Shown one piece after another: positions 39,801-52,411 of a stretch of DNA of 64,000 nt. Source of the DNA: Symsagittifera roscoffensis (Eukaryota > Xenacoelomorpha > Acoela > Convolutidae); NCBI RefSeq assembly GCF_963678635.1, contig NC_087070.1:27156057-27220056 (forward strand). Direction: 5' to 3'. The translations under genes and the position numbers were made by a program. Under the pieces are notes generated by a model. It saw nothing but the letters and a program-made list of their open reading frames with translations. It did not search any database and was not told where the DNA came from. How positions within the stretch are numbered: the stretch's first letter is position 1; every line of letters begins with the position of its first letter.

Positions 39801-41466
39801 GCTACTGAATGTTTCTTCAGTTTTGACATCTTTGAAATACACAGCGACATTTTTGTGGGTTGGTAATGCGTTGTGGGTTTGCTGACAGTTCATGGGAGTA
39901 CTAAGTTTTCGATTTTGGTCTTTATGTTTGTAAAATATGTATTTTGTGTTTGTTCTTGATGCGATTTTTTGTGGTACATTTTTTTTTCATTTTTCAGGAC
40001 AGCGTGTGGCTATTTAAGAAGTCTTGATTTTTCATTGTTGTTCAAATCATCAATTCTACTGGGTTAGCGATCGTTGCAGAATCGGATTTGCGCTGTGGTG
40101 ATTTTTTGTCCGAAGAAAGTTGTCGTCACAAATTGGTAGTTTCCACTAGCTTGTGGTCTTGGCTACTGAATGTTTCTTCAGTGTTTTGACATCTTTGAAA
40201 TACACAGCGACATTTTTGTGGGTTGGTAATGCGTTGTGGGTTTGCTGACAGTTCATGGGAGTACTAAGTTGTCGATTTTGGTCTTTATATTGTAAAATAT
40301 GTATTTTGTGTTTGTTCTTGATGCGATTTTTTGTGGTACATTTTTTTTTCATTTTTCAGGACAGCGTGTGGCTATTTAAGAAGTCTTGATTTTTCATTGT
40401 TGTTCAAATCATCAATTCTACTGGGTTAGCGATCATTGCAGAATCGGATTTGCGCTGTGGTGATTTTTTGCCCGAAGAAAGTTGTCGTCACAAATTGGTA
40501 GTTTCCACTATCTTCTGGTCTTGGCTACTGAATGTTTCTTCAGTGTTTTGACATCTTTGAAATACACAGCGACATTTTTTTGGGTTATTAATGCGTTGTG
40601 GGTTTGCTGACGGTTCATGGGAGTACTAAGTTTTCGATTTTGGTCTTCATGTTTGTAAAATATGTCTTTTGTGTTTGTTCTTGATGCGATTTTTTGTGGT
40701 ACAATTTTTTTCATTTTCCAGGACAGTGTGTGGCTAGTTAAGAAGTCTTGATGAGTTTTTTGTTGTTCTAATCATCAATTCTACTGGGTTAGTGATCGTC
40801 GCCGAAGCGGATTTGCGCTGTGGTGGTTTTTTGCTCGAAGAAAGTTGTCGTCACAAATTGGTAGTTTCCACTAGCTTCTGGTCTTGGCTACTGAATGTTT
40901 CTTCAGTTTTGACATCTTTGAAATACACAGCGACACTTTTTGGGTTGTTAATGCGTTGTGCGTTTGCTGACGGTTCATGGGAGTACTAAGTTTTCGATTT
41001 TGGTCTTTATGTTTGTAAAATATGTCTTTTGTGTTTGTTCTTGATGCGATTTTTTGTGGTACAATTTTTTTTTTCATTTTCCAGGACAGTGTGTGGCTAT
41101 TTAAGAAGTCTTGATTAGTTCATTGTTGTTCCAATCATCAATTCTACTGGGTTAGCGATCGTTGCAGAAGCGGATTTGCGCTGTGGTGATTTTTTGTCCG
41201 CAGAAAGTTGTCGTCACAAATTGGTAGTTTCCACTAGCTTCTGGTCTTGGCTACTGAATGTTTCTTCAGTTTTGACATCTTTGAAATACACAGCGACATT
41301 TTTTGGGTTGTTAATGCGTTGTGCGTTTGCTGACGGTTCATGGGAGTACTAAGTTTTCGATTTTGGTCTTTATGTTTGTAAAATATGTCTTTTGTGTTTG
41401 TTCTTGATGCGATTTTTTGTGGTACAATTTTTTTTTCATTTTCCAGGACAGTGTGTGGCTATTTAA

Positions 41467-42900
41467 GAAGTCTTGATGAGTTTTTTGTTGTTTTAATCAT
41501 CACTTCTACTGGGTTAGCGATCGTTGCAGAAGCGGATTTGCGCTGTGGTGGTTTTTTGCTCGAAGAAAGTTGTCGTCACAAATTGGTAGTTTCCACTAGC
41601 TTCTGGTCTTGGCTACTGAATGTTTCTTCAGTTTTGACATCTTTGAAATACACAGCGACATTTTTTTGGGTTGTTATTGCGTTGTGGGTTTGCTGACAGT
41701 TCATGGGAGTACTACCTTTTCGATTTTGGTCTTTATGTTTCTGAAATATGTCTTTTGTGTTTGTTCTTGATGCGATTTTTTGAGGTACATTTTTTTTCCA
41801 GGACAGTGTGTGGCTATTTTTGAAGTCTTGTTTAGTTCATTGTTGTTCCAATGATCAATTCTACTGGGTTAGCGATCGTTGCGGAAGCGAATTTGCGCTG
41901 TGGTGATTTTTTATCCGAAGTAAGTTGTCGTCACAAATTGGTAGTTTCCACTAGCTTCTGGTCTTGGCTACTGAATATTTCTTCAGTTTTGACATCTTTG
42001 AAATACACAGCGACATTTTTTGGGTTATTAATGCGTTGTGGGTTTGCTGACAGTTCATGGGAGTTTTAAGTTTTCGATTTTGGTCTTTATGTTTCTGAAA
42101 TATGTCTTTTGTGTTTGTTCTTGATGCGATCTTTTGTGGTACAAATTTTTTCATTTTCCAGGACAGTGTGTGGCTAGTTAAGAAGTCTTGATGAGTTTTT
42201 TGTTGTTCCAATCATCAATTCTACTAGGTTATCGATCGTTGCAGAAGCGGATTTGCGCTGTGGTGATTTTTTGCCCGAAGAAAGTTGTCGTCACAAATTG
42301 GTAGTTTCCACTAGCTTCTGGTCTTGGCTACTGAATATTTCTTCAGTTTTGACATCTTTGAAATACACAGCGATATTTTTTGGGTTATTAATGCGTTGTG
42401 GGTTTGCTGACAGTTCATGGGAGTTTTAAGTTTTCGATTTTGGTCTTTATGTTTCTGAAATATGTCTTTTGTGTTTGTTCTTGATGCTATCTTTTGTGGT
42501 ACAAATTTTTTCATTTTCCAGGACAGTGTGTGGCTAGTTAAGAAGTCTTGATGAGTTTTTTGTTGTTCCAATCATCAATTCTACTAGGTTATCGATCGTT
42601 GCAGAAGCGGATTTGCGCTGTGGTGATTTTTTGCCCCAAGAAAGTTGTCGTCACAAATTGGTAGTTTCCACTTGCTTCTGGTCTTGGCTACTGAATGTTT
42701 CTTCAGTTTTGAGATCTTTGAAATACACAGCGACATTTTTTGGGTTGTTAATGCGTTGTGGGTTTGCTGACAGTTCATGGGAGTGCTAAGTTTTCGATTT
42801 TGGTCTTTATGTTTCTGAAATATGTCTTTTGTGTTTGTTCTTGATGCGATCTTTTGTGGTACAAATTTTTTCATTTTCCAGGACAGTGTGTGGCTAGTTA
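41467..42900. repeat. Tetramer block H4, copy 1
   Basis: Four units with private variants, such as GTTTTAATCATCACTTC, a shortened poly-T unit with GTACATTTTTTTTCCAGG, and ACTAGGTTATCGATCG. Confidence 0.8.
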
Positions 42901-44335
42901 AGAAGTCTTGATGAGTTTTTTGTTGTTTTAATTATCACTTCTACTAGGTTAGCGATCGTTGCAGAAGCGGATTTGCGCTGTGGTGGTTTTTTGCTCGAAG
43001 AAAGTTGTCGTCACAAATTGGTAGTTTCCACTAGCTTCTGGTCTTGGCTACTGAATGTTTCTTCAGTTTTGACATCTTTGAAATACACAGCGACATTTTT
43101 TTGGGTTGTTATTGCGTTGTGGGTTTGCTGACAGTTCATGGGTGTACTACCTTTTCGATTTTGGTCTTTATGTTTCTGAAATATGTCTTTTGTGTTTGTT
43201 CTTGATGCGATTTTTTGAGATACATTTTTTTTCCAGGACAGTGTGTGGCTATTTTTGAAGTCTTGTTTAGTTCATTGTTGTTCCAATGATCAATTCTACT
43301 GGGTTAGCGATCGTTGCGGAAGCGAATTTGCGCTGTGGTGATTTTTTATCCGGAGTAAGTTGTCGTCACAAATTGGTAGTTTCCACTAGCTTCTGGTCTT
43401 GGCTACTGAATATTTCTTCAGTTTTGACATCTTTGAAATACACAGCGACATTTTTTGGGTTATTAATGCGTTGTGGGTTTGCTGACAGTTCATGGGAGTT
43501 TTAAATTTTCGATTTTGGTCTTTATGTTTCTGAAATATGTCTTTTGTGTTTGTTCTTGATGCGATCTTTTGTGGTACAAATTTTTTCATTTTCCAGGACA
43601 GTGTGTGGCTAGTTAAGAAGTCTTGATGAGTTTTTTGTTGTTCCAATCATCAATTCTACTAGGTTATCGATCGTTGCAGAAGCGGATTTGCGCTGTGGTG
43701 ATTTTTTGCCCGAAGAAAGTGGTCGTCACAAATTGGTAGTTTCCACTAGCTTCTGGTCTTGGCTACTGAATATTTCTTCAGTTTTGACATCTTTGAAATA
43801 CACAGCGACATTTTTTGGGTTATTAATGCGTTGTGGGTTTGCTGACAGTTCATGGGAGTTTTAAGTTTTCGATTTTGGTCTTTATGTTTCTGAAATATGT
43901 CTTTTGTGTTTGTTCTTGATGCGACCTTTTGTGGTACAAATTTTTTCATTTTCCAGGACAGTGTGTGGCTAGTTAAGAAGTCTTGATGAGTTTTTTGTTG
44001 TTCCAATCATCAATTCTACTAGGTTATCGATCGTTGCAGAAGCGGATTTGCGCTGTGGTGATTTTTTGCCCGAGGAAAGTTGTCGTCACAAATTGGTAGT
44101 TTCCACTAGCTTCTGGTCTTGGCTACTGAATGTTTCTTCAGTTTTGAGATCTTTGAAATACACAGCGACATTTTTTGGGTTGTTAATGCGTTGTGGGTTT
44201 GCTGACAGTTCATGGGAGTGCTAAGTTTTCGATTTTGGTCTTTATGTTTCTGAAATATGTCTTAAGTGTTTGTTCTTGATGCGATCTTTTGTCGTACAAG
44301 TTTTTTCATTTTCCAGGACAGTGTGTGGCTAGTTA
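42901..44335. repeat. Tetramer block H4, copy 2
   Basis: Repeats copy 1 with an offset of about 1434 bp, in the same unit order and with few differences. Confidence 0.8.
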
Positions 44336-44370
44336 AGAAGTCTTGATGAGTTTTTTGTTGTTCCATTCAT

Positions 44371-45462
44371 CGATTCTACTGACTTAGCGATCGTTGCATA
44401 AGTGGATTTGCGCTGTGATGGTTTTTTGTCCGAAAATTTGTCGTCACAAATTGGTAGTTACCACTAGCTTCTGGCCTTGGCTACTGAATGTTTCTTCAGT
44501 TTTGACATCTTTGAAAAACACAGCGAGCGACAGTTTTTTGGGTTGTTAATGCGTTGTGGGTTTGCTGACAGTTCATGGAGTACTAATTTTTTGATTTTGG
44601 TCTTTATGTTCCTGAAATATGTCTTCCGTGTTTGTTCTTGATGCGATCTTTTGTGGTACAAATTTTTTTCTTTTTTCAGGACACTGTGTGGCTACTTAAG
44701 TCATCTTGATGTGTTCAATTTTGTTTCATTCATCAGTTCTACTCGGTTATCGATCGTTGCAGAAGCGGATTTGCGCTGTGGTGATTTTTTGCCCGAAGAA
44801 AGTTGTCGTCACAAATTGGTAGTTTCCACTAGCTTCTGGTCTTGGCTACTGAATGTTTCTTCAGTTTTGAGATCTTTGAAATACACAGCGACATTTTTTG
44901 GGTTGTTAATGCGTTGTGGGTTTGCTTACAGTTCATGGGAGTGCTAAGTTTTCGATTTTGGTCTTTATGTTTCTGAAATATGTCTTTAGTGTTTGTTCTT
45001 GATGCGATCTTTTGTCGTACAAATTTTTTCATTTTCCAGGACAGTGTGTGGCTAGTTAAGAAGTCTTGATGAGTTTTTTGTTGTTCCAATCATCAATTCT
45101 ACTGGGTTAGCGATGATCGTTGCAGCAGCGGATTTGCGCTGTGGTGATTTTTTGTCCGAAGAAAGTTGTCGTCACAAATTGGTAGTTTCCACTAGCTTCT
45201 TGTCTTGGCTACTGAATGTTTTTTCAGTTTTGACATCTTTGAAATACACAGCGACATTTTTTTTTGGGTTTTTAATGCGTTTTGGGTATGCTGAAGATTC
45301 ATGGGAGTGCTAAGTTTTTGATTTTTGTCTTTATTTTTCTGAAACATGTCATTTTTTGTGTTCATCCTTGGTGCGATTTTTTGTGGTACAAATTTTTTTC
45401 ATTTTCAGGACAGTGTGTGGCTAGTTAAGAAATCTTGATGTGTTCATTGTTGCTCCATTCAT
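44371..45462. repeat. Trimer block H5, copy 1
   Basis: Starts at CGATTCTACTGACTTAGCG; carries CATAAGTGGATTTGCGCTG, CACAGCGAGCGACAG and GCGATGATCGTTGCAGC. Confidence 0.8.
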
Positions 45463-46553
45463 CGATTCTACTGACTTAGCGATCGTTGCATAAGTGGATT
45501 TGCGCTGTGATGGTTTTTTGTCCGAAAATTTGTCGTCACAAATTGGTAGTTACCACTAGCTTCTGGCCTTGGCTACTGAATGTTTCTTCAGTTTTGACAT
45601 CTTTGAAAAACACAGCGAGCGACAGTTTTTTGGGTTGTTAATGCGTTGTGGGTTTGCTGATAGTTCATGGAGTACTAATTTTTTGATTTTGGTCTTTATG
45701 TTCCTGAAATATGTCTTCCGTGTTTGTTCTTGATGCGATCTTTTGTGGTACAAATTTTTTTCTTTTTTCAGGACACTGTGTGGCTACTTAAGTCATCTTG
45801 ATGTGTTCAATTTTGTTTCATTCATCAGTTCTACTCGGTTATCGATCGTTGCAGAAGCGGATTTGCGCTGTGGTGATTTTTTGCCCGAAGAAAGTTGTCG
45901 TCACAAATTGGTAGTTTCCACTAGCTTCTGGTCTTGGCTACTGAATGTTTCTTCAGTTTTGAGATCTTTGAAATACACAGCGACATTTTTTGGGTTGTTA
46001 ATGCGTTGTGGGTTTGCTGACAGTTCATGGGAGTGCTAAGTTTTCGATTTTGGTCTTTATGTTTCTGAAATATGTCTTTAGTGTTTGTTCTTGATGCGAT
46101 CTTTTGTCGTACAAATTTTTTCATTTTCCAGGACAGTGTGTGGCTAGTTAAGAAGTCTTGATGAGTTTTTTGTTGTTCCAATCATCAATTCTACTGGGTT
46201 AGCGATGATCGTTGCAGCAGCGGATTTGCGCTGTGGTGATTTTTTGTCCGAAGAAAGTTGTCGTCACAAATTGGTAGTTTCCACTAGCTTCTTGTCTTGG
46301 CTACTGAATGTTTTTTCAGTTTTGACATCTTTGAAATACACAGCGACATTTTTTTTGGGTTTTTAATGCGTTTTGGGTATGCTGAAGATTCATGGGAGTT
46401 CTAAGTTTTTGATTTTTGTCTTTATTTTTCTGAAATATGTCATTTTTTGTGTTCATCCTTGGTGCGATTTTTTGTGGTACAAATGTTTTTCATTTTCAGG
46501 ACAGTGTGTGGCTAGTTAAGAAATCTTGATGTGTTCATTGTTGCTCCATTCAT
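45463..46553. repeat. Trimer block H5, copy 2 (partial third copy follows)
   Basis: Offset 1092 bp from copy 1, nearly identical. A partial third copy continues to about 46925, then changes to C-type sequence. Confidence 0.8.
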
Positions 46554-49280
46554 CGATTCTACTGACTTAGCGAACGTTGCATAAGTGGATTTGCGCTGTG
46601 ATGGTTTTTTGTCCGAAAATTTGTCGTCACAAATTGGTAGTTACCACTAATTTCTGGCCTTGGCTACTGAATGTTTCTTCAGTTTTGACATCTTTGAAAA
46701 ACACAGCGACAGTTTTTTGGGTTGTTAATGCGTTGTGGGTTTGCTGACAGTTCATGGAGTACTAATTTTTTGATTTTGGTCTTTATGTTCCTGAAATATG
46801 TCTTCCGTGTTTGTTCTTGATGCGATCTTTTGTGGTACAATTTTTTCTTTTTTCAGGACACTGTGTGGCTACTTAAGTCATCTTGATGTGTTCAATTTTG
46901 TTTCATTCATCAGTTCTACTCGGTTAGCGATCGTCGCAGAAGCGGACTTGCTCAGTAGTAATTTTTTGTCCGAAAAAAATTCTCGTCACAAATTGGTAGT
47001 TTCCGTTAGCTTCTGGTCTTGGTTACTGAATGCTTCTTCAGTTTTGACATCTTTGAAATACGCAGCGCTGCTTTTTTGGTTTGTTAATGCGTTGTGGGTA
47101 TGCTTACTGTTCATGGGACTTCTGGGTTTTGGATTTTGCTATTTATGTTTCTGAAATATGTCTTTTTTTGTCTTCATCCTTCATGAGATTTTTTGTGGTA
47201 AATTTTTTTTCATTTTCCAGGACAGTGTGTGGCTAGTTAAGAAGTCTTGATGAGTTTTTTTATGTTCCAATCATCAATTGTACTGGGTTAGCGATCGTGC
47301 AGCAGCGGATTTGCGCTGTGGTGATTTTTTGTCCGAAGAAAGTTGTCGTCACAAATTGGTAGTTTCCACTAGCTTCTGGTCTTGGCTACTGAATGTTTCT
47401 TCAGTTTTGACATCTTTGAAATACACAGCGACATTTTTTTGGGTTGTTAATGCGTTGTGGGTATGCTGACGGTTCATGGGAGTACTAAGTTTTTGATTTT
47501 GGTCTTTATGTTTCTGAATGATGTCTTTTTTTGTGTTCGTTCTTGATGCGATCTTTTGTGGTACAAATTTTTTCATATTTCAGGACACTGTGTGGCTAGT
47601 TAAGTAATCTTGATATGTTCATTGTTGTTCCAATCATCAATTCTACTTAGTTAGCGATCGTTGCAGAAGCAGATTTGTGCTGTGGTGATTTTTGTCCGAA
47701 AAAAGTTGTCGTCACAAATTGGTAGTTTCCACTAGCTTCTGGTCTTGGCTACTGAATGTTTCTTCAGTTTTGACATCTTTGAAATACACAGCGACATTTT
47801 TTTGGGTTGTTAATGCGTTGTGGGTTTGCTGACAGTTCATGGCAGTACTAAGTTTTTGATTTTGGTCTGTTTCTGAAATATGTCTTTAGTGTTTGTTCTT
47901 GATGCGATCTTTTGTCGTACAAATTTTTTCATTTTCCAGGACAGTGTGTGGCTAGTTAAGAAGTCTTGATATGTTCATTGTTGATCCAATCATCAATTCT
48001 ACTTAGTTAGCGATCGTTGCAGAAGCAGATTTGAGCTGTGGTGATTTTTTGTCCGAAGAAAAGTGTCGTCACAAATTGGTAGTTTCCACTAGCTTCTGGT
48101 CATGGCTACTGAATGTTTCTTCAGTTTTGACATCTTTGAAATTTACAACGACAGTTTTTTGGTTGTTAATACGTTGTGGATTTGCTGAAAGTTCATGGGA
48201 GTACTAAGTTTTTGATTTTGGTCTTTATGTTTCTGAAATATGTCTTTTTTTTGTTCATGCTTGATGCGATTTTTTGTGGTTCAATTTTTTTCATTTTCCA
48301 GGACAGTGTGTGGCTAGTTAAGAAGTCTTGATGTGTTCTTTTTTGCTCCATTTATCAATTCTACTGACTTAGCGATCGTTGCAGAAGCGGATTTGCGCTG
48401 TGGTGATTTTTGTCCGAAAAAAGTTGTCGTCACAAATTGGTAGTTTCCACTAGCTTCTGGTCTTGGCTACTGAATATTTCTTCAGTTTTGACATCTTTGA
48501 AATACACAGCGACTTTTTTTTGGGTTGTTAATGCGTTGTGGGTTTGCTGACAGATCATGGCAGTACTAAGTTTTTGATTTTGGTCTGTTTCTGAAATATG
48601 TCTTTAGTGTTTGTTCTTGATGCGATCTTTTGTCGTACAAATTTTTTCATTTTTCAGGACAGTGTGTGGCTAGTTAAGAAGTCTTGATGAGTTTTTTGTT
48701 GTTCCAATCATCAATTCTACTGGGTCAGCGATGATCGTTGCAGCAGCGGATTTGCGCTGTGGTGATTTTTTGTCCGAAGAAAGTTGTCGTCACAAATTGG
48801 TAGTTTCCACTAGCTTCTGGTCTTGGCTACTGAATTTTTCTTCAGTTTTGACATCTTTGAAAAACACAGCGACAGTTTTTTGGGTTGTTAATGCGTTGTG
48901 GGTTTGCTGACAGTTCATGGAGTACTAATTTTTTGATTTTGGTCTTTATGTTTCTGAAATATGTCATTTTTTGTGTTCATCCTTGATGCGATTTTTTGTG
49001 GTACAAATTTTTTCATTTTCCAGGACACTGTGTGGCTAGTTAAGAAGTCTTGATGTGTTCTTTTTTGCTCCATTTATCAATTCTACTGACTTAGCGATCG
49101 TTGCAGAAGCGGATTTGCGCTGTGGTGATTTTTGTCCAAAAAAAGTTGTCGTCACAAATTGGTAGTTTCCACTAGCTTCTGGTTATGGCTACTGAATGTT
49201 TTTTCAGTTTTGACATCTTTGAAATACACAGCGACATGTTTTTGGGTTATTAATGCGTTGTTGGATTGCTGACAGTTCGT

Positions 49281-49514
49281 GGGAGTGCTTAATATTTGAT
49301 TTCAGTTTTTTTTCTATGGAATCATGTCTTTTTATGTGTCTATCAGTGATGTGGTTTTTCTCGTTACATCTTTTTCCATTTTTGATCACAGCGTCTGGCT
49401 GATATTATCATTTCGATATGCTCATTTTTGTTCATTTAGTCAGTTCTACTGGGGTAGTGGTCATTGCGCTAGCGAATTTGAACTGGAGTGTTTTTGTCTC
49501 AATAAAGTTATCAC
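49281..49514. repeat. R2 A/B hybrid unit 1 (B part)
   Basis: The first half of the unit is type A, up to GCTGACAGTTCGT. From GGGAGTGCTTAATA onward the sequence is type B. The switch falls where A (GGGAGTACTAAG) and B (GGGAGTGCTTAA) are most alike. Confidence 0.8.
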
Positions 49515-52177
49515 AAATTGGTAGTTTCCACTAGCTTCTGTTCTTGGCTACTGAATATTTCTTCAGTTTTGACATCTTTGAAATACACAGCGACTTTTTT
49601 TTGGGTTGTTAATGCGTTGTGGGTTTGCTGACAGATCATGGCAGTACTAAGTTTTTGATTTTGGTCTGTTTCTGAAATATGTCTTTAGTGTTTGTTCTTG
49701 ATGCGATCTTTTGTCGTACAATTTTTTTCATTTTCCAGGACAGTGTGTGGCTAGTTAAGAAGTCTTGATGAGTTTTTTGTTGTTCCAATCATCAATTCTA
49801 CTGGGTCAGCGATGATCGTTGCAGCAGCGGATTTGCGCTGTGGTGATTTTTTGTCCGAAGAAAGTTGTCGTCACAAATTGGTAGTTTCCACTAGCTTCTG
49901 GTCTTGGCTACTGAATGTTTCTTCAGTTTTGACATCTTTGAAAAACACAGCGACAGTTTTTTGGGTTGTTAATGCGTTGTGGGTTTGCTGACAGTTCATG
50001 GAGTACTAATTTTTTGATTTTGGTCTTTATGTTCCTGAAATATGTCTTCCGTGTTTGTTCTTGATGCGATCTTTTGTGGTACAAATTTTTTTCTTTTTTC
50101 AGGACACTGTGTGGCTACTTAAGTCATCTTGATGTGTTCAATTTTGTTTCATTCATCAGTTCTACTCGGTTAGCGATCGTCGCAGAAGTGGATTTGTTCT
50201 GTAGTAATTTTTTGTCCGAAAAAAGAACTCGTCACAAATTGGTAGTTTCCATTAGCTTCTGGTCTTGGTTACTGAATGCTTCTTCAGTTTTGACATCTTT
50301 GAAATACGCAGCGCTGCTTTTTTGGTTTGTTAATGCGTTGTGGGTATGCTTACTGTTCATGGGACTTCTGGGTTTTGGATTTTGCTATTTATGTTTCTGA
50401 AATATGTCTTTTTTTGTCTTCATCCTTCATGAGATTTTTTGTGGTAAAAATTTTTTCATTTTCCAGGACAGTGTGTGGCTAGTTAAGAAGTCTTGATGAG
50501 TTTTTTGTTGTTCCAATCATCAATTATACTGGGTTAGCGATCGTGCAGCAGCGGATTTGCGCTGTGGTGATTTTTTGTCCGAAGAAAGTTGTCGTCACAA
50601 ATTGGTAGTTTCCACTAGCTTCTGGTCTTGGCTACTGAATGTTTCTTCAGTTTTGACATCTTTGAAATACACAGCGACATTTTTTTGGGTTGTTAATGCG
50701 TTGTGGGTATGCTGACGGTTCATGGGAGTACTAAGTTTTTGATATTAATCTTTATGTTTATGAAAGATGTCTTTTTTTTGTGTTCGTTCTTGATGCGATC
50801 TTTTGTGGTACAAATTTTTTCATATTTCAGGACACTGTGGGGCTAATTAAGTAATCTTGATATGTTCATTGTTGTTCCAATCATCAATTCTACTTAGTTA
50901 GCGATCGTTGCAGAAGCAGATTTTTGCTGTGGTGATTTTTTGTCCGAAGAAAAGTGTCGTCACAAATTGGTAGTTTCCACTAGCTTCTGGTCATGGCTAC
51001 TGAATGTTTCTTCAGTTTTGACATCTTTGAAATATACAACGACAGTTTTTTGGTTGTTAATACGTTGTGGGTTTGCTGAAAGTTCATGGGAGTACTAAGT
51101 TTTTGATTTTGGTCTTTATGTTTCTGAAATATGTCTTTTTTTTGTTCATGCTTGATGCGATTTTTTGTGGTTCAATTTTTTTCATTTTCCAGGACAGTGT
51201 GTGGCTAGTTAAGAAGTCTTGATGTGTTCTTTTTTGCTCCATTTATCAATTCTACTGACTTAGCGATCGTTGCAGAAGCGGATTTGCGCTGTGGTGATTT
51301 TTGTCCGAAAAAAGTTGTCGTCACAAATTGGTAGTTTCCACTAGCTTCTGGTTATGGCTACTGAATGTTTTTTCAGTTTTGACATCTTTGAAATACACAG
51401 CGACATTTTTTTGGGTTGTTAATGCGTTATGGGTTTGCTGACAGTTCATGGCAGTACTAAGTTTTTGATTTTGGTCTGTTTCTGAAATATGTCTTTAGTG
51501 TTTGTTCTTGATGCGATCTTTTGTCGTACAAATTTTTTCATTTTCCAGGACAGTGTGTGGCTAGTTAAGAAGTCTTGATGAGTTTTTTGTTGTTCCAATC
51601 ATCAATTCTACTGGGTCAGCGATGATCGTTGCAGCAGCGGATTTGCGCTGTGGTGATTTTTTGTCCGAAGAATGTTGTCGTCACAAATTGGTAGTTTCCA
51701 CTAGCTTCTGGTCTTGGCTACTGAATGTTTCTTCAGTTTTGACATCTTTGAAATACACAGCGACATTTTTTTTGGGTTTTTAATGCGTTTTGGGTATGCT
51801 GAAGATTCATGGGAGTGCTAAGTTTTTGATTTTTGTCTTTATGTTTCTGAAATATGTCATTTTTTGTGTTCAACCTTGGTGCGATTTTTTGTGGTACAAA
51901 TTTTTATCATTTTCAGGACAGTGTGTGGCTAGTTAAGAAATCTTGATGTGTTCATTGTTGCTCCATTCATCAATTCTACTGACTTAGCGATCGTTGCATA
52001 AGTGGATTTGCGCTGTGATGGTTTTTTGTCCGAAAATTTGTCGTCACAAATTGGTAGTTACCACTAGCTTCTGGTCTTGGCTACTGAATGTTTCTTCAGT
52101 TTTGACATCTTTGAAAAACACAGCGACATGTTTTTGGGTTGGGTTATTAATACTTTGTTGGATTGCTGACAGTTCAT

Positions 52178-52411
52178 GGGAGTGCTTAATAATTGATTTC
52201 AGTTTTTTTTCTATGGAATCATGTCTTTTTATGTGTCTATCAGTGATGTGGTTTTTCTCGTTACAATTTTTTCCATTTTTGATCACAGCGTCTGGCTGAT
52301 ATTATCATTTCGATGTGCTCATTTTTATTCATTTAGTCAGTTCTACTGGGGTAGTGGTCATTGCGCTAGCGAATTTGAACTGGAGTGTTTTTGTCTCAAT
52401 AAAGTTATCAC
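52178..52411. repeat. R2 A/B hybrid unit 2 (B part)
   Basis: Same A-to-B switch at GGGAGTGCTTAATAATTG as in the hybrid near 49281, about 2.9 kb away. Confidence 0.8.

Larger units (their letters stand above)
28690..46553. repeat. R2 central domain: more uniform A-type units
   Basis: About 50 units with very regular spacing close to 360 bp and no B unit. C and D variants appear only at its left edge (D near 29190 and 29930; C near 29581, 30315, 31082, 31448 and 31817). Central units share diagnostic differences from the flanks: CTTTTGTGTTTGTTCTTGATG in place of the longer T-run form, CGATTTTGGTCTTTATG, and GATGAGTTTTTTGTTGTT. The shared differences and the many local duplications suggest that this part expanded or homogenised most recently. 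Confidence 0.8.
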
